The translations under genes and the position numbers were made by a program. Below are positions 32,453-41,055 of a DNA stretch of 64,000 bases, piece after piece. How positions within the stretch are numbered: the stretch's first letter is position 1; each line of letters begins with the position of its first letter. Origin of the DNA: DAOTWC01 sp048499435 (GTDB taxonomy: Bacteria > Chloroflexota > Anaerolineae > Aggregatilineales > Phototrophicaceae). A model generated the notes under the pieces. That model saw only the letters and a program-made list of their open reading frames with translations, was not told where the DNA came from and made no database searches. Location of the stretch: contig JASNZW010000003.1 of assembly GCA_048499435.1 (NCBI GenBank), forward strand, positions 496,001-560,000, written 5' to 3'.

Positions 32453-33634
32453 GTGCCTGACCACCACTCTCTGCCCGATCTGACGCACGGAAACGCGCCC
32501 TCTAACCTGCTGCGCATCCTTAACTCAGCGGGTGCGCGCAGCATTCTCGCCGAAAAAGAAACTGACTTCGGCCTGGCTGAGCACAGGCCGTACCCCTTTC
32601 TGGCGCTGGTTGGGCAGTATGAGATGCGCATCGCGCTGATGCTGGCCGTCATTAACCCGGCGATTGGCGGCGTGCTGCTCATCGGCCCGCGCGGAACCGG
32701 CAAAACAACCGCGGTCCGCAGCCTGTCCAGCATCCTGCCAGACATCGAAGTCAGCGATTGCGACGAAGAGGCGCTGCCCGAAGACCTGCGGGACGAGTCC
32801 GCGCGGCTGCTCTACCCTGACTGTTACGAGCGGTTCCATCGCGGGGAGGCCATCTCGCACTTTGAAGCGGTCAAATTGGTTGAGCTGCCGCTTAACGCGC
32901 GGCTGGAGGATGTCGTCGGCGGCGTCAATGAGCGCATCGCCGTGCAGCAGCAGCGGGTGCGCGTTGAACGCGGCATCCTGGCTCGCGCCGACCGCAATCT
33001 GCTGTACGTAGACGAGGTTAACCTGCTCGACGACCAGATCGTGGATGCCATCCTCGACGCCGCCGCCCAGGGGTCGTACACGGTGCGGCGCGGCGCGCTG
33101 TCGGGCACCTACCGCGCGCGCTTCGTGCTGATTGGCTCCATGAACCCCGAAGAAGGCCGCCTGCGGCCGCAAATCCTGGACCGCTTCGGCCTGCGCGTTA
33201 ACGTGCGCGGCCTGTCCTCACCCCAGGAACGCCTGGAGGTTTACCGCCGCGTGCGCGCTTACCGCACCAACCCCACCGCTTTTATCCGCCAGTGGGAGCG
33301 CGACACCGCCGAAACGCGCGAAGAAATTATCCTGGCGCGCGAGCTGCTCAGGCAAACAACCGTAGCGGATGAGGCGCTGGAGGCCGGCCTGCAGATCGTC
33401 CGTGAGCTTGACATTGACTCGCACCGGGCAGAGTTCACGCTGTTTGAGGCGGCCCGCGCCCACGCTGCCGCCGACAACCGCGACCTGGCGGACCTGCACG
33501 ATATTCGCACCATCGCGCCACTTGCGCTGCGACAGCGCCGCAGCGCCTTTATGGCGGCCTACTTCGACGATCAGCAGGCTGAGGATGAGCAGATACGCGA
33601 ACGCATTGAATATTTCATCAACGCATCCGGGTGA
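32453..33634 (+). CDS. BchI/ChlI-type AAA+ ATPase
   Basis: 393 residues, GTG start. Walker A is GPRGTGKTTAVRSL. The VKLVELPLNARLEDVVGG segment, LLYVDEVNLLDDQIVDAILD (Walker B region) and GSMNPEEGRLRPQILDRFGL are the magnesium-chelatase I-subunit signature. A C-terminal helical lid follows. The D and H subunits of magnesium chelatase are not present here, so bacteriochlorophyll synthesis cannot be claimed. Many bacteria use such ATPases with vWA proteins as MoxR-like chaperones. A vWA protein (DnaJ-vWA) lies 8 kb away. The gene following overlaps it by 50 bp. Confidence 0.9.
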   Translation: MPDHHSLPDLTHGNAPSNLLRILNSAGARSILAEKETDFGLAEHRPYPFLALVGQYEMRIALMLAVINPAIGGVLLIGPRGTGKTTAVRSLSSILPDIEVSDCDEEALPEDLRDESARLLYPDCYERFHRGEAISHFEAVKLVELPLNARLEDVVGGVNERIAVQQQRVRVERGILARADRNLLYVDEVNLLDDQIVDAILDAAAQGSYTVRRGALSGTYRARFVLIGSMNPEEGRLRPQILDRFGLRVNVRGLSSPQERLEVYRRVRAYRTNPTAFIRQWERDTAETREEIILARELLRQTTVADEALEAGLQIVRELDIDSHRAEFTLFEAARAHAAADNRDLADLHDIRTIAPLALRQRRSAFMAAYFDDQQAEDEQIRERIEYFINASG

Positions 33635-34256
33635 GCGCGCCAGCGCGCGCAGCTCGCCGGCGCTGCTTGCGGCCCTGCTCATCGGGCTGGCGGTCGCTTA
33701 TATTCTGCCCTGGTTGACCGGGCCGGGCGCGGGCCTCACCTTCAACGGCCGCGACCTGGCGGAGTGGGTCAGCCTCTACCCTGCCGCGCGCGCTGAGACG
33801 CCGCCCCTGCTCACCCCCCTGCTGCTGCGCCTGCCGCTGGCGCTCGCCGGCCTGATCGCGGTGGTCGGCCTCGCCAGCCCCTGGCTGCGCGCGCTGGCCG
33901 CTGGCGTTACCGCCCTGGCGCTGATGCCGCCCCTGGATTTCTTCCTCGGCAGCAGCGCCGACCCAAACTACCGCCAGCAGTTCGCGCTGGCGGTGGGCGT
34001 GCTGGCGGGCAGCGTTCTGCTGACGCGCTGGCCCTCCAGGCGCGCTGCCTGCGCCGGCCTGGGTGCGTTGGGTTTTCTGGCCCTCGCCGCCGGGCTGCCG
34101 CGCGCCCACAGCATAGCTGCGCTGGCGGGCATCCAGGTTGAGCTGGGGCCGGGCGGGCTGCTGATGGCTGCCCTGTTTCTGGCGCTCACCGCGCGGGCGC
34201 TGCTGATAAAACAAACGAGACAGCCGCATACAACTGTCTCGTCACAGGGCATATAA
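33585..34256 (+). CDS. Multi-pass membrane protein of unknown function
   Basis: 223 residues from the ATG at 33585, which overlaps the BchI-like gene by 50 bp; a TTG at 33606 is the alternative. About six hydrophobic helices after residue 25. A hydrophilic loop with FNGRDLAEWVSLYP lies near 45-60. No family recognised. The overlap suggests translational coupling with the ATPase. The last codons hold the terminator of the convergent acpP. Confidence 0.65.
   Translation: MSRYANALNISSTHPGERASARSSPALLAALLIGLAVAYILPWLTGPGAGLTFNGRDLAEWVSLYPAARAETPPLLTPLLLRLPLALAGLIAVVGLASPWLRALAAGVTALALMPPLDFFLGSSADPNYRQQFALAVGVLAGSVLLTRWPSRRAACAGLGALGFLALAAGLPRAHSIAALAGIQVELGPGGLLMAALFLALTARALLIKQTRQPHTTVSSQGI
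34208..34242 (-). terminator. Intrinsic terminator of acpP, inside the opposing gene
   Basis: On the minus strand a 9-bp stem ACGAGACAG/CTGTCTCGT with a 10-base loop is followed by TTTGTTTTATC. It lies about 100 bases past the acpP stop and within the last codons of the plus-strand membrane protein. Confidence 0.75.
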
Positions 34257-34339
34257 GCAGGCCAGCACGCCGCCAGCCGGCGATCGTGCGGCCGCCGCTT
34301 ACTAAGTTGAAAACCGCCTGACTGTAGGCTGCTGCCGCG

Positions 34340-34576
34340 CTAGCTCATGTTGCTGTTGATGTAGTTTACCGCCTGCCCCACCGTAGTGATCGTCTGCGCG
34401 TCCTCATCCGTGATCTCGCTGCCGAACTCTTCCTCAAAAGCCATGATAAGCTCAACAAGGTCGAGTGAATCGGCCTCCAGGTCCTCACGGAAGCGAGCTT
34501 CTGGCACAACGCGATCCCCATCAACGCCCAGAAGCTCGATGACGATTTTCTTCACACGTTCTTCGGTTGATGCCAT
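34340..34576 (-). CDS. acpP: Acyl carrier protein
   Basis: 78 residues, normal for type II fatty-acid synthesis. The phosphopantetheine attachment Ser is in EADSLDLVELIM, the invariant DSL motif, and the protein is acidic. It ends in ITTVGQAVNYI, the last helix. Ribosome site GGGAGGT precedes the ATG. It is monocistronic, with its own promoter and terminator, and is divergent from fni. Confidence 0.97.
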   Translation of the reverse strand: MASTEERVKKIVIELLGVDGDRVVPEARFREDLEADSLDLVELIMAFEEEFGSEITDEDAQTITTVGQAVNYINSNMS

Positions 34577-34635
34577 GAGTTAAATACCTCCCAGAGTGTG
34601 TGGGCTGCACATTGTCGTCAGAATAACAGTGGCCC

Positions 34636-34664
34636 ATTATACCGATTATGGTACAGCTTGCCAG
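34636..34664 (-). promoter_or_regulatory. Promoter of acpP
   Basis: Minus strand: -35 CTGGCA (34664-34659), 17-bp spacer, -10 TATAAT (34641-34636), about 60 bp before the acpP start. Confidence 0.65.
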
Positions 34665-34679
34665 TCTTTGTGCGCCGCA

Positions 34680-34707
34680 TTGACAGATCACACTTTTTGG
34701 GTAGCAT
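34680..34707 (+). promoter_or_regulatory. Promoter of fni
   Basis: -35 TTGACA (34680-34685), 16-bp spacer and -10 TAGCAT (34702-34707), about 32 bp before the ATG of fni. It is back-to-back with the acpP promoter. Confidence 0.65.
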
Positions 34708-34738
34708 AAGCCGCACCACAATTAAGGAACACCGTGCC

Positions 34739-35794
34739 ATGCCTAAAGTCACACAACCGCCGACCACCGAAAGTCGTAAGGTTGACCACATCCGCATCAA
34801 CCTGGAAAAAGACGTTTCCTTTCCACGGCTGACAACCGGCCTGGAGAATTACCGCTTCCTGCACCAGGCCCTCCCTGAGCTGAACCTGGCCGAGATCAGC
34901 ACGCGCCTCAGCCTCTTTGGCAAAACGCTTAACGCCCCGCTTCTCATATCCTCGATGACGGGCGGCACCGAACTCGCGCGCCACATCAACCGGCATCTGG
35001 CGCAGGCGGCGCAGCAGCACGGCCTGGCGATGGGCGTGGGTTCGCAGCGCGCAGCGGTCGAGGACCCCGCGCTGGCTTATACCTACCAGGTGCGCGATGT
35101 CGCCCCCGATATTCTGCTGTTCGCCAACCTCGGCGCGGTACAGCTTAATTACAGCTACGGCGCTGATCACTGCCGCCGCGCGGTTGAGATGATCGAAGCT
35201 GACGCGCTGATTCTGCACTTCAACGTGTTACAGGAAGCGGTCCAGCCTGAAGGCGACACCAACTTCGCCGGCCTGCTGAAGAAGGTGGAACAGGTCTGCG
35301 CCGCGCTGTCCGTCCCGGTTATCGCCAAGGAAGTCGGCTGGGGCTTTGCCGGCGACACCGTGCGCCGCCTGGCCGACGCCGGCGTAGCAGCAGTTGACGT
35401 CGCCGGGTCGGGCGGCACATCCTGGAGTGAGGTCGAGTTCCACCGCGCGCCGACGTCATTCCACGCCCACGTCGCCGCCAGTTTCGCCGACTGGGGCATC
35501 CCGACGGCGGACGCGGTCCGGTACGCCGTCGAAAACGCCCCCGACATCCCGGTGATCGCCAGCGGCGGCCTGCGCGATGGTATTGATGTGGCCAAGTGCA
35601 TCGCGCTCGGCGCGCAGCTTGCGGGGCTGGCCGGGCCGTTCCTCAAAGCTGCCGACCACTCGTATGAAGCGGTTGACGAGCTGGTGCGTGAGCTGACCGT
35701 GCAGCTCCGAATCGCGATGTTATGCGCCGGCGCGGGCGATCTGCACACCCTCCGCCGCACGCCGCTGCTGAAAGCGCAGGCCGCCGGTGTTTGA
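34739..35794 (+). CDS. fni: Type 2 isopentenyl-diphosphate delta-isomerase
   Basis: 351 residues from the ATG at 34739. FMN-dependent enzyme that interconverts IPP and DMAPP. Visible are RKVDHIRINLEKDV at the start, PLLISSMTGGT (FMN site), GLAMGVGSQRAAVED, DALILHFNVLQEAVQPEGDTNF (Glu/Gln at the active site), VIAKEVGWGF and VDVAGSGGTSW. The frame is open farther upstream, but the promoter and family start agree on 34739. It overlaps the polyprenyl synthase by 8 bp, giving an isoprenoid operon. Confidence 0.95.
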   Translation: MPKVTQPPTTESRKVDHIRINLEKDVSFPRLTTGLENYRFLHQALPELNLAEISTRLSLFGKTLNAPLLISSMTGGTELARHINRHLAQAAQQHGLAMGVGSQRAAVEDPALAYTYQVRDVAPDILLFANLGAVQLNYSYGADHCRRAVEMIEADALILHFNVLQEAVQPEGDTNFAGLLKKVEQVCAALSVPVIAKEVGWGFAGDTVRRLADAGVAAVDVAGSGGTSWSEVEFHRAPTSFHAHVAASFADWGIPTADAVRYAVENAPDIPVIASGGLRDGIDVAKCIALGAQLAGLAGPFLKAADHSYEAVDELVRELTVQLRIAMLCAGAGDLHTLRRTPLLKAQAAGV

Positions 35795-36803
35795 ACAACT
35801 GCTGCAGCGCTACGCCGCTGACCTTGACCGCGCTATGCGCCAGACTGTCGCTGAGATTGATTCGGCCGCCCCTGGCTTTCAGATCATGGTGCGCTACCCG
35901 CTGGGCTGGTCCGACGAAACGGGCCAGCCGTATCGTGGCCAGGTCGGCAAGCGCATCCGCCCGCTGTTCCTGCTGCTGTGCGCTGAAGCCGCCGGCGGGG
36001 AGTGGCGTCAGGCGCTGCCGGCGGCGGCAGCGGTCGAGCTGCTCCACAACTTCTCGCTTGTCCACGACGACATTCAGGACGCCAGCCCGCTGCGACATGG
36101 CCGCGCCACCGTCTGGCGGTTGTGGGGCGCGGCGCAGGCTATTAACGTCGGTGACGCGCTCTTTAGCCTGGCTTTCACCGCCCTCGAACAGCTCTCTCGC
36201 CAGGGGCTGGCCCCTGAAACCGTCATCAGTGTGTGGCGCGTGTTCAACGCCACCAATCTTGAACTCACGCGCGGCCAGCACCTGGACATGCTTTACGAGA
36301 CGCTGGATCACGTCACGGTGGACGACTACCTGACCATGATTCTCGGTAAGTCAGCCGCCCTGCTGGCCGCCAGCGCCCAGATAGGCGCGCTGGTTGCCAC
36401 TGGCGACGAGCCGCTGGCCGCCATCTACCGTGAGTTTGCGCTCAACCTGGGGCTGGCGTTTCAGATCAGGGATGATATTCTCGGCATCTGGGGCGACCCG
36501 GCCGTGACCGGCAAGTCCGCCGCGACCGATATTGTGTCGCGCAAGAAATCGCTTCCCGTGCTCTATGGGCTGGTCCGCAGCCCCCGGTTAGCCGCGATCT
36601 ACGCCCAGGATGCCCTGACGGGCGCCGATGTCGCTGAGGCCGTCGCGCTGCTCGACGGCCATTCTGCGCGCGAGTACGCGCGCCAGATAGAGGCTGACTT
36701 CTATAATAAGGCGCTCGCGGCGCTCGAAAACGCCAGGCCCCAGGGCCAGGCTGCGGTGTGGCTGGCCCAGTTTGTGGACGCGCTCTTTCAGCGCAGCCAC
36801 TAA
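35787..36803 (+). CDS. Polyprenyl (trans-isoprenyl) diphosphate synthase
   Basis: 338 residues, GTG start. Two aspartate-rich motifs bind Mg-diphosphate: LVHDDIQDASPLRHG (first, DDxxD) and FQIRDDILGIWGD (second). GKRIRPLFLLL upstream of the first motif is typical. The residues before the first motif (NFSLVHDD) carry a Phe, which limits chain length; product length is not certain, and FPP/GGPP-class is most likely. Coupled to fni. It nearly touches the convergent hemW. Confidence 0.92.
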   Translation: MFEQLLQRYAADLDRAMRQTVAEIDSAAPGFQIMVRYPLGWSDETGQPYRGQVGKRIRPLFLLLCAEAAGGEWRQALPAAAAVELLHNFSLVHDDIQDASPLRHGRATVWRLWGAAQAINVGDALFSLAFTALEQLSRQGLAPETVISVWRVFNATNLELTRGQHLDMLYETLDHVTVDDYLTMILGKSAALLAASAQIGALVATGDEPLAAIYREFALNLGLAFQIRDDILGIWGDPAVTGKSAATDIVSRKKSLPVLYGLVRSPRLAAIYAQDALTGADVAEAVALLDGHSAREYARQIEADFYNKALAALENARPQGQAAVWLAQFVDALFQRSH

Positions 36804-36807
36804 CAGC

Positions 36808-37983
36808 CTAAACCAGATCGCGGAAGATCGTGTTGCTCAGCAGACGCCCTGCCCGCGTCAGCCGCACCTGCTGCTCAGTGACGGCCAGCAGCCCGTACTG
36901 CGCATAGCGTTCGATCACCGGCCGGTGCATATCCAGCAGATCAACGCCGAAGCGCGCGCGAAACTGCCGCCGGTCAATGCCTTCCCGCGTCAGCCGCAGC
37001 CCCATGATCAGCGTCTCCGCCGCCTCGCTGCGGTAATCCACCTGGACAACGGTGTCTGGGTCCGCCGCCGGGCTAAGCGGATAGCCCCGCGCTTCACCGC
37101 CAGCGGCGTCGCCCAGCGTCCTGATATAGCGCAGCGGCGACAGCAGCACTGCGTAGCGCTGGCCGCCGGCGTAACCGTGCGCCCCCGGCCCCAGGCCCAG
37201 ATAAGGCAGGTTGCGCCAGTACTGTAGGTTGTGCTGGCACTCATAGCCCGGCTTCGACCAGTTGCTGATCTCATACTGGCTGTACCCGGCGCCGGCCAGC
37301 AGATCCGTTGCCAGTTCGTACATGTCGGCTGCCAGATCATCATCCGGCGCGGGAAGCTGGCCGCGCGCCACCCAGCTCTGCATCGGCGTGCCTTCCTCCA
37401 GGCCCAGCGCATACAGCGACACGTGATCGGGCTGCAGCGCGAGCATCTGTTCCAGGCTCCACGCCCAGTTATCGCGTGTCTGATGCGGAACGCCGTAAAT
37501 CAGGTCGAGGTTGAGGTTCTCAAAGCCCGCTGCCCGCGCCGCCGAAACAGCGCGCGCGGTCTGATCGTTGTCGTGGCGGCGCGCGAACAGCGCCAGCTCA
37601 TTTCCGTTTGCCGACTGCATCCCTATGCTGATGCGATTTACCCCAGCCTGCTGCAGGCCGCGTGCGTAAACCGGCGTGATATCATTAGGGTTGGCTTCCA
37701 GCGAAATCTCGGCCGCTGCCGACAGGTCGAAGGCCGCGCGCACAGCATCCAGCACCTGCGCGATCTGCTCAGGCCGCAGCAGGCTGGGTGTGCCGCCGCC
37801 CAGAAACACGCTGCCCGCGCGCCGGTCAGGGGCGCTCTGCCCCACCAGCTCAATCTCGCGGCACAGCGCGGCCACGAATGGCTCAAACAGTTGGTCCTGG
37901 TTGGTGTAGGTGTTGAACGCGCAGTAGGTGCACTTTGTGCGGCAAAATGGGATATGCAGGTAAATCGCAAGCGGGTTGCTCAT
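36808..37983 (-). CDS. hemW: HemW, radical-SAM heme chaperone (coproporphyrinogen oxidase-like)
   Basis: 391 residues from the ATG at 37983. The radical-SAM cluster motif is CRTKCTYC, just after LAIYLHIPF. Also seen are VFLGGGTPSLL, NRISIGMQSAN and GVPHQTRDNW, in the family order, and a HemN_C domain at the end. It lacks the fourth Cys context of true HemN (CxxxCxxC plus extra Cys), so the heme-chaperone reading is favoured. It is convergent with the polyprenyl synthase and divergent from the kinase. Confidence 0.9.
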   Translation of the reverse strand: MSNPLAIYLHIPFCRTKCTYCAFNTYTNQDQLFEPFVAALCREIELVGQSAPDRRAGSVFLGGGTPSLLRPEQIAQVLDAVRAAFDLSAAAEISLEANPNDITPVYARGLQQAGVNRISIGMQSANGNELALFARRHDNDQTARAVSAARAAGFENLNLDLIYGVPHQTRDNWAWSLEQMLALQPDHVSLYALGLEEGTPMQSWVARGQLPAPDDDLAADMYELATDLLAGAGYSQYEISNWSKPGYECQHNLQYWRNLPYLGLGPGAHGYAGGQRYAVLLSPLRYIRTLGDAAGGEARGYPLSPAADPDTVVQVDYRSEAAETLIMGLRLTREGIDRRQFRARFGVDLLDMHRPVIERYAQYGLLAVTEQQVRLTRAGRLLSNTIFRDLV

Positions 37984-38019
37984 AATCCAGTCACAACCGA
38001 ATTCCAGCTTCCAGTGTGA

Positions 38020-38048
38020 TTGCGGTATTGTTGCAGCTAAAATATAAT
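38020..38048 (+). promoter_or_regulatory. Promoter of the kinase-phosphatase-vWA-FHA cluster
   Basis: -35 TTGCGG (38020-38025), 17-bp spacer and -10 TATAAT (38043-38048). The predicted start is near 38055, about 60 bp before the kinase ATG. A further TATACT lies near 38070. Confidence 0.65.
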
Positions 38049-38116
38049 TATTCAAGGCGCCGACTTGGCTTATACTACGTAAATATATACCTGTACCCAG
38101 ACCCAAAAGGCCCGCT

Positions 38117-40042
38117 ATGCCTGAAACAACGCAGTTTCCTGGAATGGAAGGTGTCGGCAATTATAATTCGCTTCAGGCGAACACCGTCCTGCTGGCACGC
38201 TATAAAATCCTCGGCGTAGTTGGCGGCGGCGGCCAGGGGTCCGTGTACCAGGCCCGTGATCTGAATTTCCCTGATGTGCGCAAACTGGTCGCCGTTAAGG
38301 AAATGCTTAACCCGGCCACCGACCCTAACCTGCGCGCCTCAACGCTGCGGACGTTCCAGCGTGAAGCGAATATCCTCGCCACGCTCAGCCACCCCGCGAT
38401 CCCCAAAATCTTTGACTTTTTCGACCGCAATGATCGCGCTTACCTCGTCATGGAGTTCATCACCGGCAATGACCTCGAAGTGCTGCTGGGGAAAACGAAA
38501 GAGCTGCCGGTAGACAAAATCATCGAGTGGGCTATTGATCTGTGCGACGTGCTGAGCTACCTGCACGGCCACCAGCCCGAATCGATTATCTTTCGCGACA
38601 TGAAGCCGTCCAATGTCATGATAGACAGCCTGGGCAAGGTCCGGCTGATCGACTTCGGCATCGCTAAGACTTTCGTGCCTAACGTCAAACACACCATGAT
38701 CGGCACGGAAGGCTACTCGGCCCCCGAACAATACAAGGGCAACGTAACGCCCCTCAGCGATGTTTACAGCCTGGGGGCCACCCTCCACCACATCCTGACG
38801 CGCAAGGACCCGCGCCTTGAGCCGCCGTTCAGCTTCGCCGAGCGCCCCATCCGCGACTTCAACCCCAAAGTCCCCCCGGAGCTGGTCGCGATCGTCGAAC
38901 GCGCCGTCGAATTTGAGCCGGCAAAACGCTTTGCGTCCTGCGCTGAAATGAAAACGGCCCTCGAACGCCTCCGCTATCGCCCAATCGCCAGCATTGGCTT
39001 CGCCCACAGCGACAAGGATAGCCCTAACGAGACCGATTTCTTCGAGGGCATAGAGCAGCTTGGGGAGATACAGCCGCGCTGGACCTTTGCCACCGAAGAC
39101 GAGATCCGCGCTGGCCCAACCGCTTACGGCGAGCTGGCCTTTGTCGGCTCGTATGACACAAATATGTGGTGCGTCCGGCTTAACACCGGCGAGTTCGTGT
39201 GGAAATATGCCACCAACGGCGGCATCGCCTCAGCGCCAGTGATCGAGGACACCAGCCGCCTGGTGCTGTTCGGCTCGGAAGACCATTCTTTCACCGCGCT
39301 GGACTACCGCACCGGGCGCATTAACTGGTCGTATGTCACCAAGGACCGCATCCGCAGCACCGCCGCGGTTGTGAACGCCCGCGTGTTTTTCGGCAGCGAC
39401 GACGGCCATCTCCACGCTCTGATGGCAACCAATGGCCGTTACCTGTGGAACTACAACGCCGGCGCGCCCATTCGCGTTTCCCCCTGCCTGACCAATGAGC
39501 TGATCGTCATCGGCACTGAGGCCGGCGACGTCACCGCGCTCACCCTCGATGGCCAGACGCGCCGGTGGAGCTTCCGCGCCAAGCGCGCTATAACGGCGTC
39601 GCCGCACATTGACCCGGTTGAAAATGTGTGCTTTATCGCCTCGTCTGACTACTTCGTGTACGCGCTTGACGCCGACACCGGCTACAGCTCGTGGCGCTTT
39701 CGCACCAACGGCCCGGTTATTTCCTCGCCAACCACCGCCAACGGCCTGCTGTACTTTGGCTCGGCGGATGGCTATATGTACGCGGTCAATGTGCAGACAG
39801 CCAAAGAAAAATGGAAATTCGACACCGGCAAGCCGATAGTTGCCGCGCCGGTTGTGCACAAAAACGCTGTCTACTTTGGCGGCACTGACGACTGCTTTTA
39901 CTGCCTGGATGCCGCTACCGGAAAAGAACTGTGGAGGTTCAAAACCGGCGGCCCGATCACCTCTAAGGCCTATATCGCCGGCGATGTGGTGCTCTTTGGC
40001 TCGATGGACAAGAAACTCTACGCCCTGCCCCTTGTCGGATAA
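38117..40042 (+). CDS. Soluble Ser/Thr protein kinase with C-terminal PQQ-type propeller
   Basis: 641 residues. Residues 28-285 are a Hanks-type kinase: Gly loop VVGGGGQGSVYQA, VAVKEML with the ATP Lys, catalytic loop FRDMKPSNVM (HRD His replaced by Phe, Asp kept), DFGIAKTF and GYSAPEQY. From about 315, seven PQQ-like blades repeat WxF/Y.. then GS.D..v.ALD..TG. No hydrophobic helix separates the two, so both halves should be in the cytoplasm, unlike PknD-type receptors. The gene leads a same-strand cluster with PP2C, vWA and FHA genes. The propeller may sense or bind a partner. Confidence 0.9.
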   Translation: MPETTQFPGMEGVGNYNSLQANTVLLARYKILGVVGGGGQGSVYQARDLNFPDVRKLVAVKEMLNPATDPNLRASTLRTFQREANILATLSHPAIPKIFDFFDRNDRAYLVMEFITGNDLEVLLGKTKELPVDKIIEWAIDLCDVLSYLHGHQPESIIFRDMKPSNVMIDSLGKVRLIDFGIAKTFVPNVKHTMIGTEGYSAPEQYKGNVTPLSDVYSLGATLHHILTRKDPRLEPPFSFAERPIRDFNPKVPPELVAIVERAVEFEPAKRFASCAEMKTALERLRYRPIASIGFAHSDKDSPNETDFFEGIEQLGEIQPRWTFATEDEIRAGPTAYGELAFVGSYDTNMWCVRLNTGEFVWKYATNGGIASAPVIEDTSRLVLFGSEDHSFTALDYRTGRINWSYVTKDRIRSTAAVVNARVFFGSDDGHLHALMATNGRYLWNYNAGAPIRVSPCLTNELIVIGTEAGDVTALTLDGQTRRWSFRAKRAITASPHIDPVENVCFIASSDYFVYALDADTGYSSWRFRTNGPVISSPTTANGLLYFGSADGYMYAVNVQTAKEKWKFDTGKPIVAAPVVHKNAVYFGGTDDCFYCLDAATGKELWRFKTGGPITSKAYIAGDVVLFGSMDKKLYALPLVG

Positions 40043-40080
40043 GCGCAGCAGCGCAGCGCTGTCGTTTACGGAGACGCTTT

Positions 40081-41034
40081 ATGGACCTGTTTCGCCGTCT
40101 TTTCAGCCAGTCCAACGCCGACGAGCCGCCGGCACACCAGCCAGAAACCGGCGCGGATAACGGGCCGGAAGATCAGAGCGCGCCCGCTGCCATTGCAGAA
40201 ATCAGCGTCGCTGACGGCGTCACGCGCCCGCTGCCGCTGGAAACGGTGATCTCCACGCGCAACGAACACATCACTTTCGGCCAGTCAACCGACGTAGGCA
40301 TGGTGCGCAGCAACAACCAGGACACCGTAATGTCATTCTTCTTCAGCAGCCGCAGCGCCGAGGAACGCCCCGACTTCGGCCTCTTTATTGTGGCCGACGG
40401 CATGGGCGGCCACCAGGATGGCGAGAAGGCGTCTGCCATGACGGCGCGGGCGGTGGCCTCTTTTGTGACCAGCCACATTTACCTGCCGATGCTGGCCGAC
40501 AACAGCGATTCGCAGCAGGTGCCGATCTCTGAACAGCTTATCGCGGCGGTCCAGAAAGCCAACAGTGAGGTAATCGCCAAAGTCCCTGAGGGCGGCACGA
40601 CCCTCACTGCCGCCGCCGTCATTGGCGACCTGGCCTATATCGTCCATGTAGGCGACAGCCGCGTGTACCTGGTAACTAAGGACGGTATCGAGCAGATCAC
40701 GCGCGACCATTCTCTGGTGCAGCGCCTCATCGAACTGGATCAGCTTACGCCGGAAGAAGTCATAGACCATCCACAGAAAAACGTGCTCTACCGTGCGTTA
40801 GGCCAGAGCGAAACTGTTGAGGTAGACACCATCACGCGGCGTTTGCCGCCTAATTCGCGCATGCTGCTGTGCAGCGACGGCCTGTGGAACCAGGTGCTGG
40901 GAACGGAAATCAGCGAAATCATTATGAGTCACCAGAACCCGCAGGAATCCTGTGATAAACTGGTGGCCCTGGCAAATGCGCGCGGGGGAACAGACAACAT
41001 CACCGCTATTCTGCTTCACATTCCCAGCAGTTAA
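40081..41034 (+). CDS. PP2C-family protein Ser/Thr phosphatase
   Basis: 317 residues. After a ~65-residue hydrophilic N-terminal extension, the PP2C core has SNNQD, LFIVADGMGGHQDGE (metal-binding Asp-Gly), VHVGDSRVYLV, ITRDHSLV and LCSDGLWN, then GGTDNITAILL. It should reverse the action of the kinase encoded immediately upstream (38-bp gap). No membrane segment. Part of the kinase/phosphatase/vWA/FHA cluster. Confidence 0.93.
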   Translation: MDLFRRLFSQSNADEPPAHQPETGADNGPEDQSAPAAIAEISVADGVTRPLPLETVISTRNEHITFGQSTDVGMVRSNNQDTVMSFFFSSRSAEERPDFGLFIVADGMGGHQDGEKASAMTARAVASFVTSHIYLPMLADNSDSQQVPISEQLIAAVQKANSEVIAKVPEGGTTLTAAAVIGDLAYIVHVGDSRVYLVTKDGIEQITRDHSLVQRLIELDQLTPEEVIDHPQKNVLYRALGQSETVEVDTITRRLPPNSRMLLCSDGLWNQVLGTEISEIIMSHQNPQESCDKLVALANARGGTDNITAILLHIPSS

Positions 41035-41055
41035 CCGAGGAATCGCTGGCAGTAT

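Noticed and set aside
32453..33634. Evidence for phototrophy from the BchI-like gene
   Set aside because: A single I-type ATPase without D/H subunits or other photosynthesis genes is not enough.
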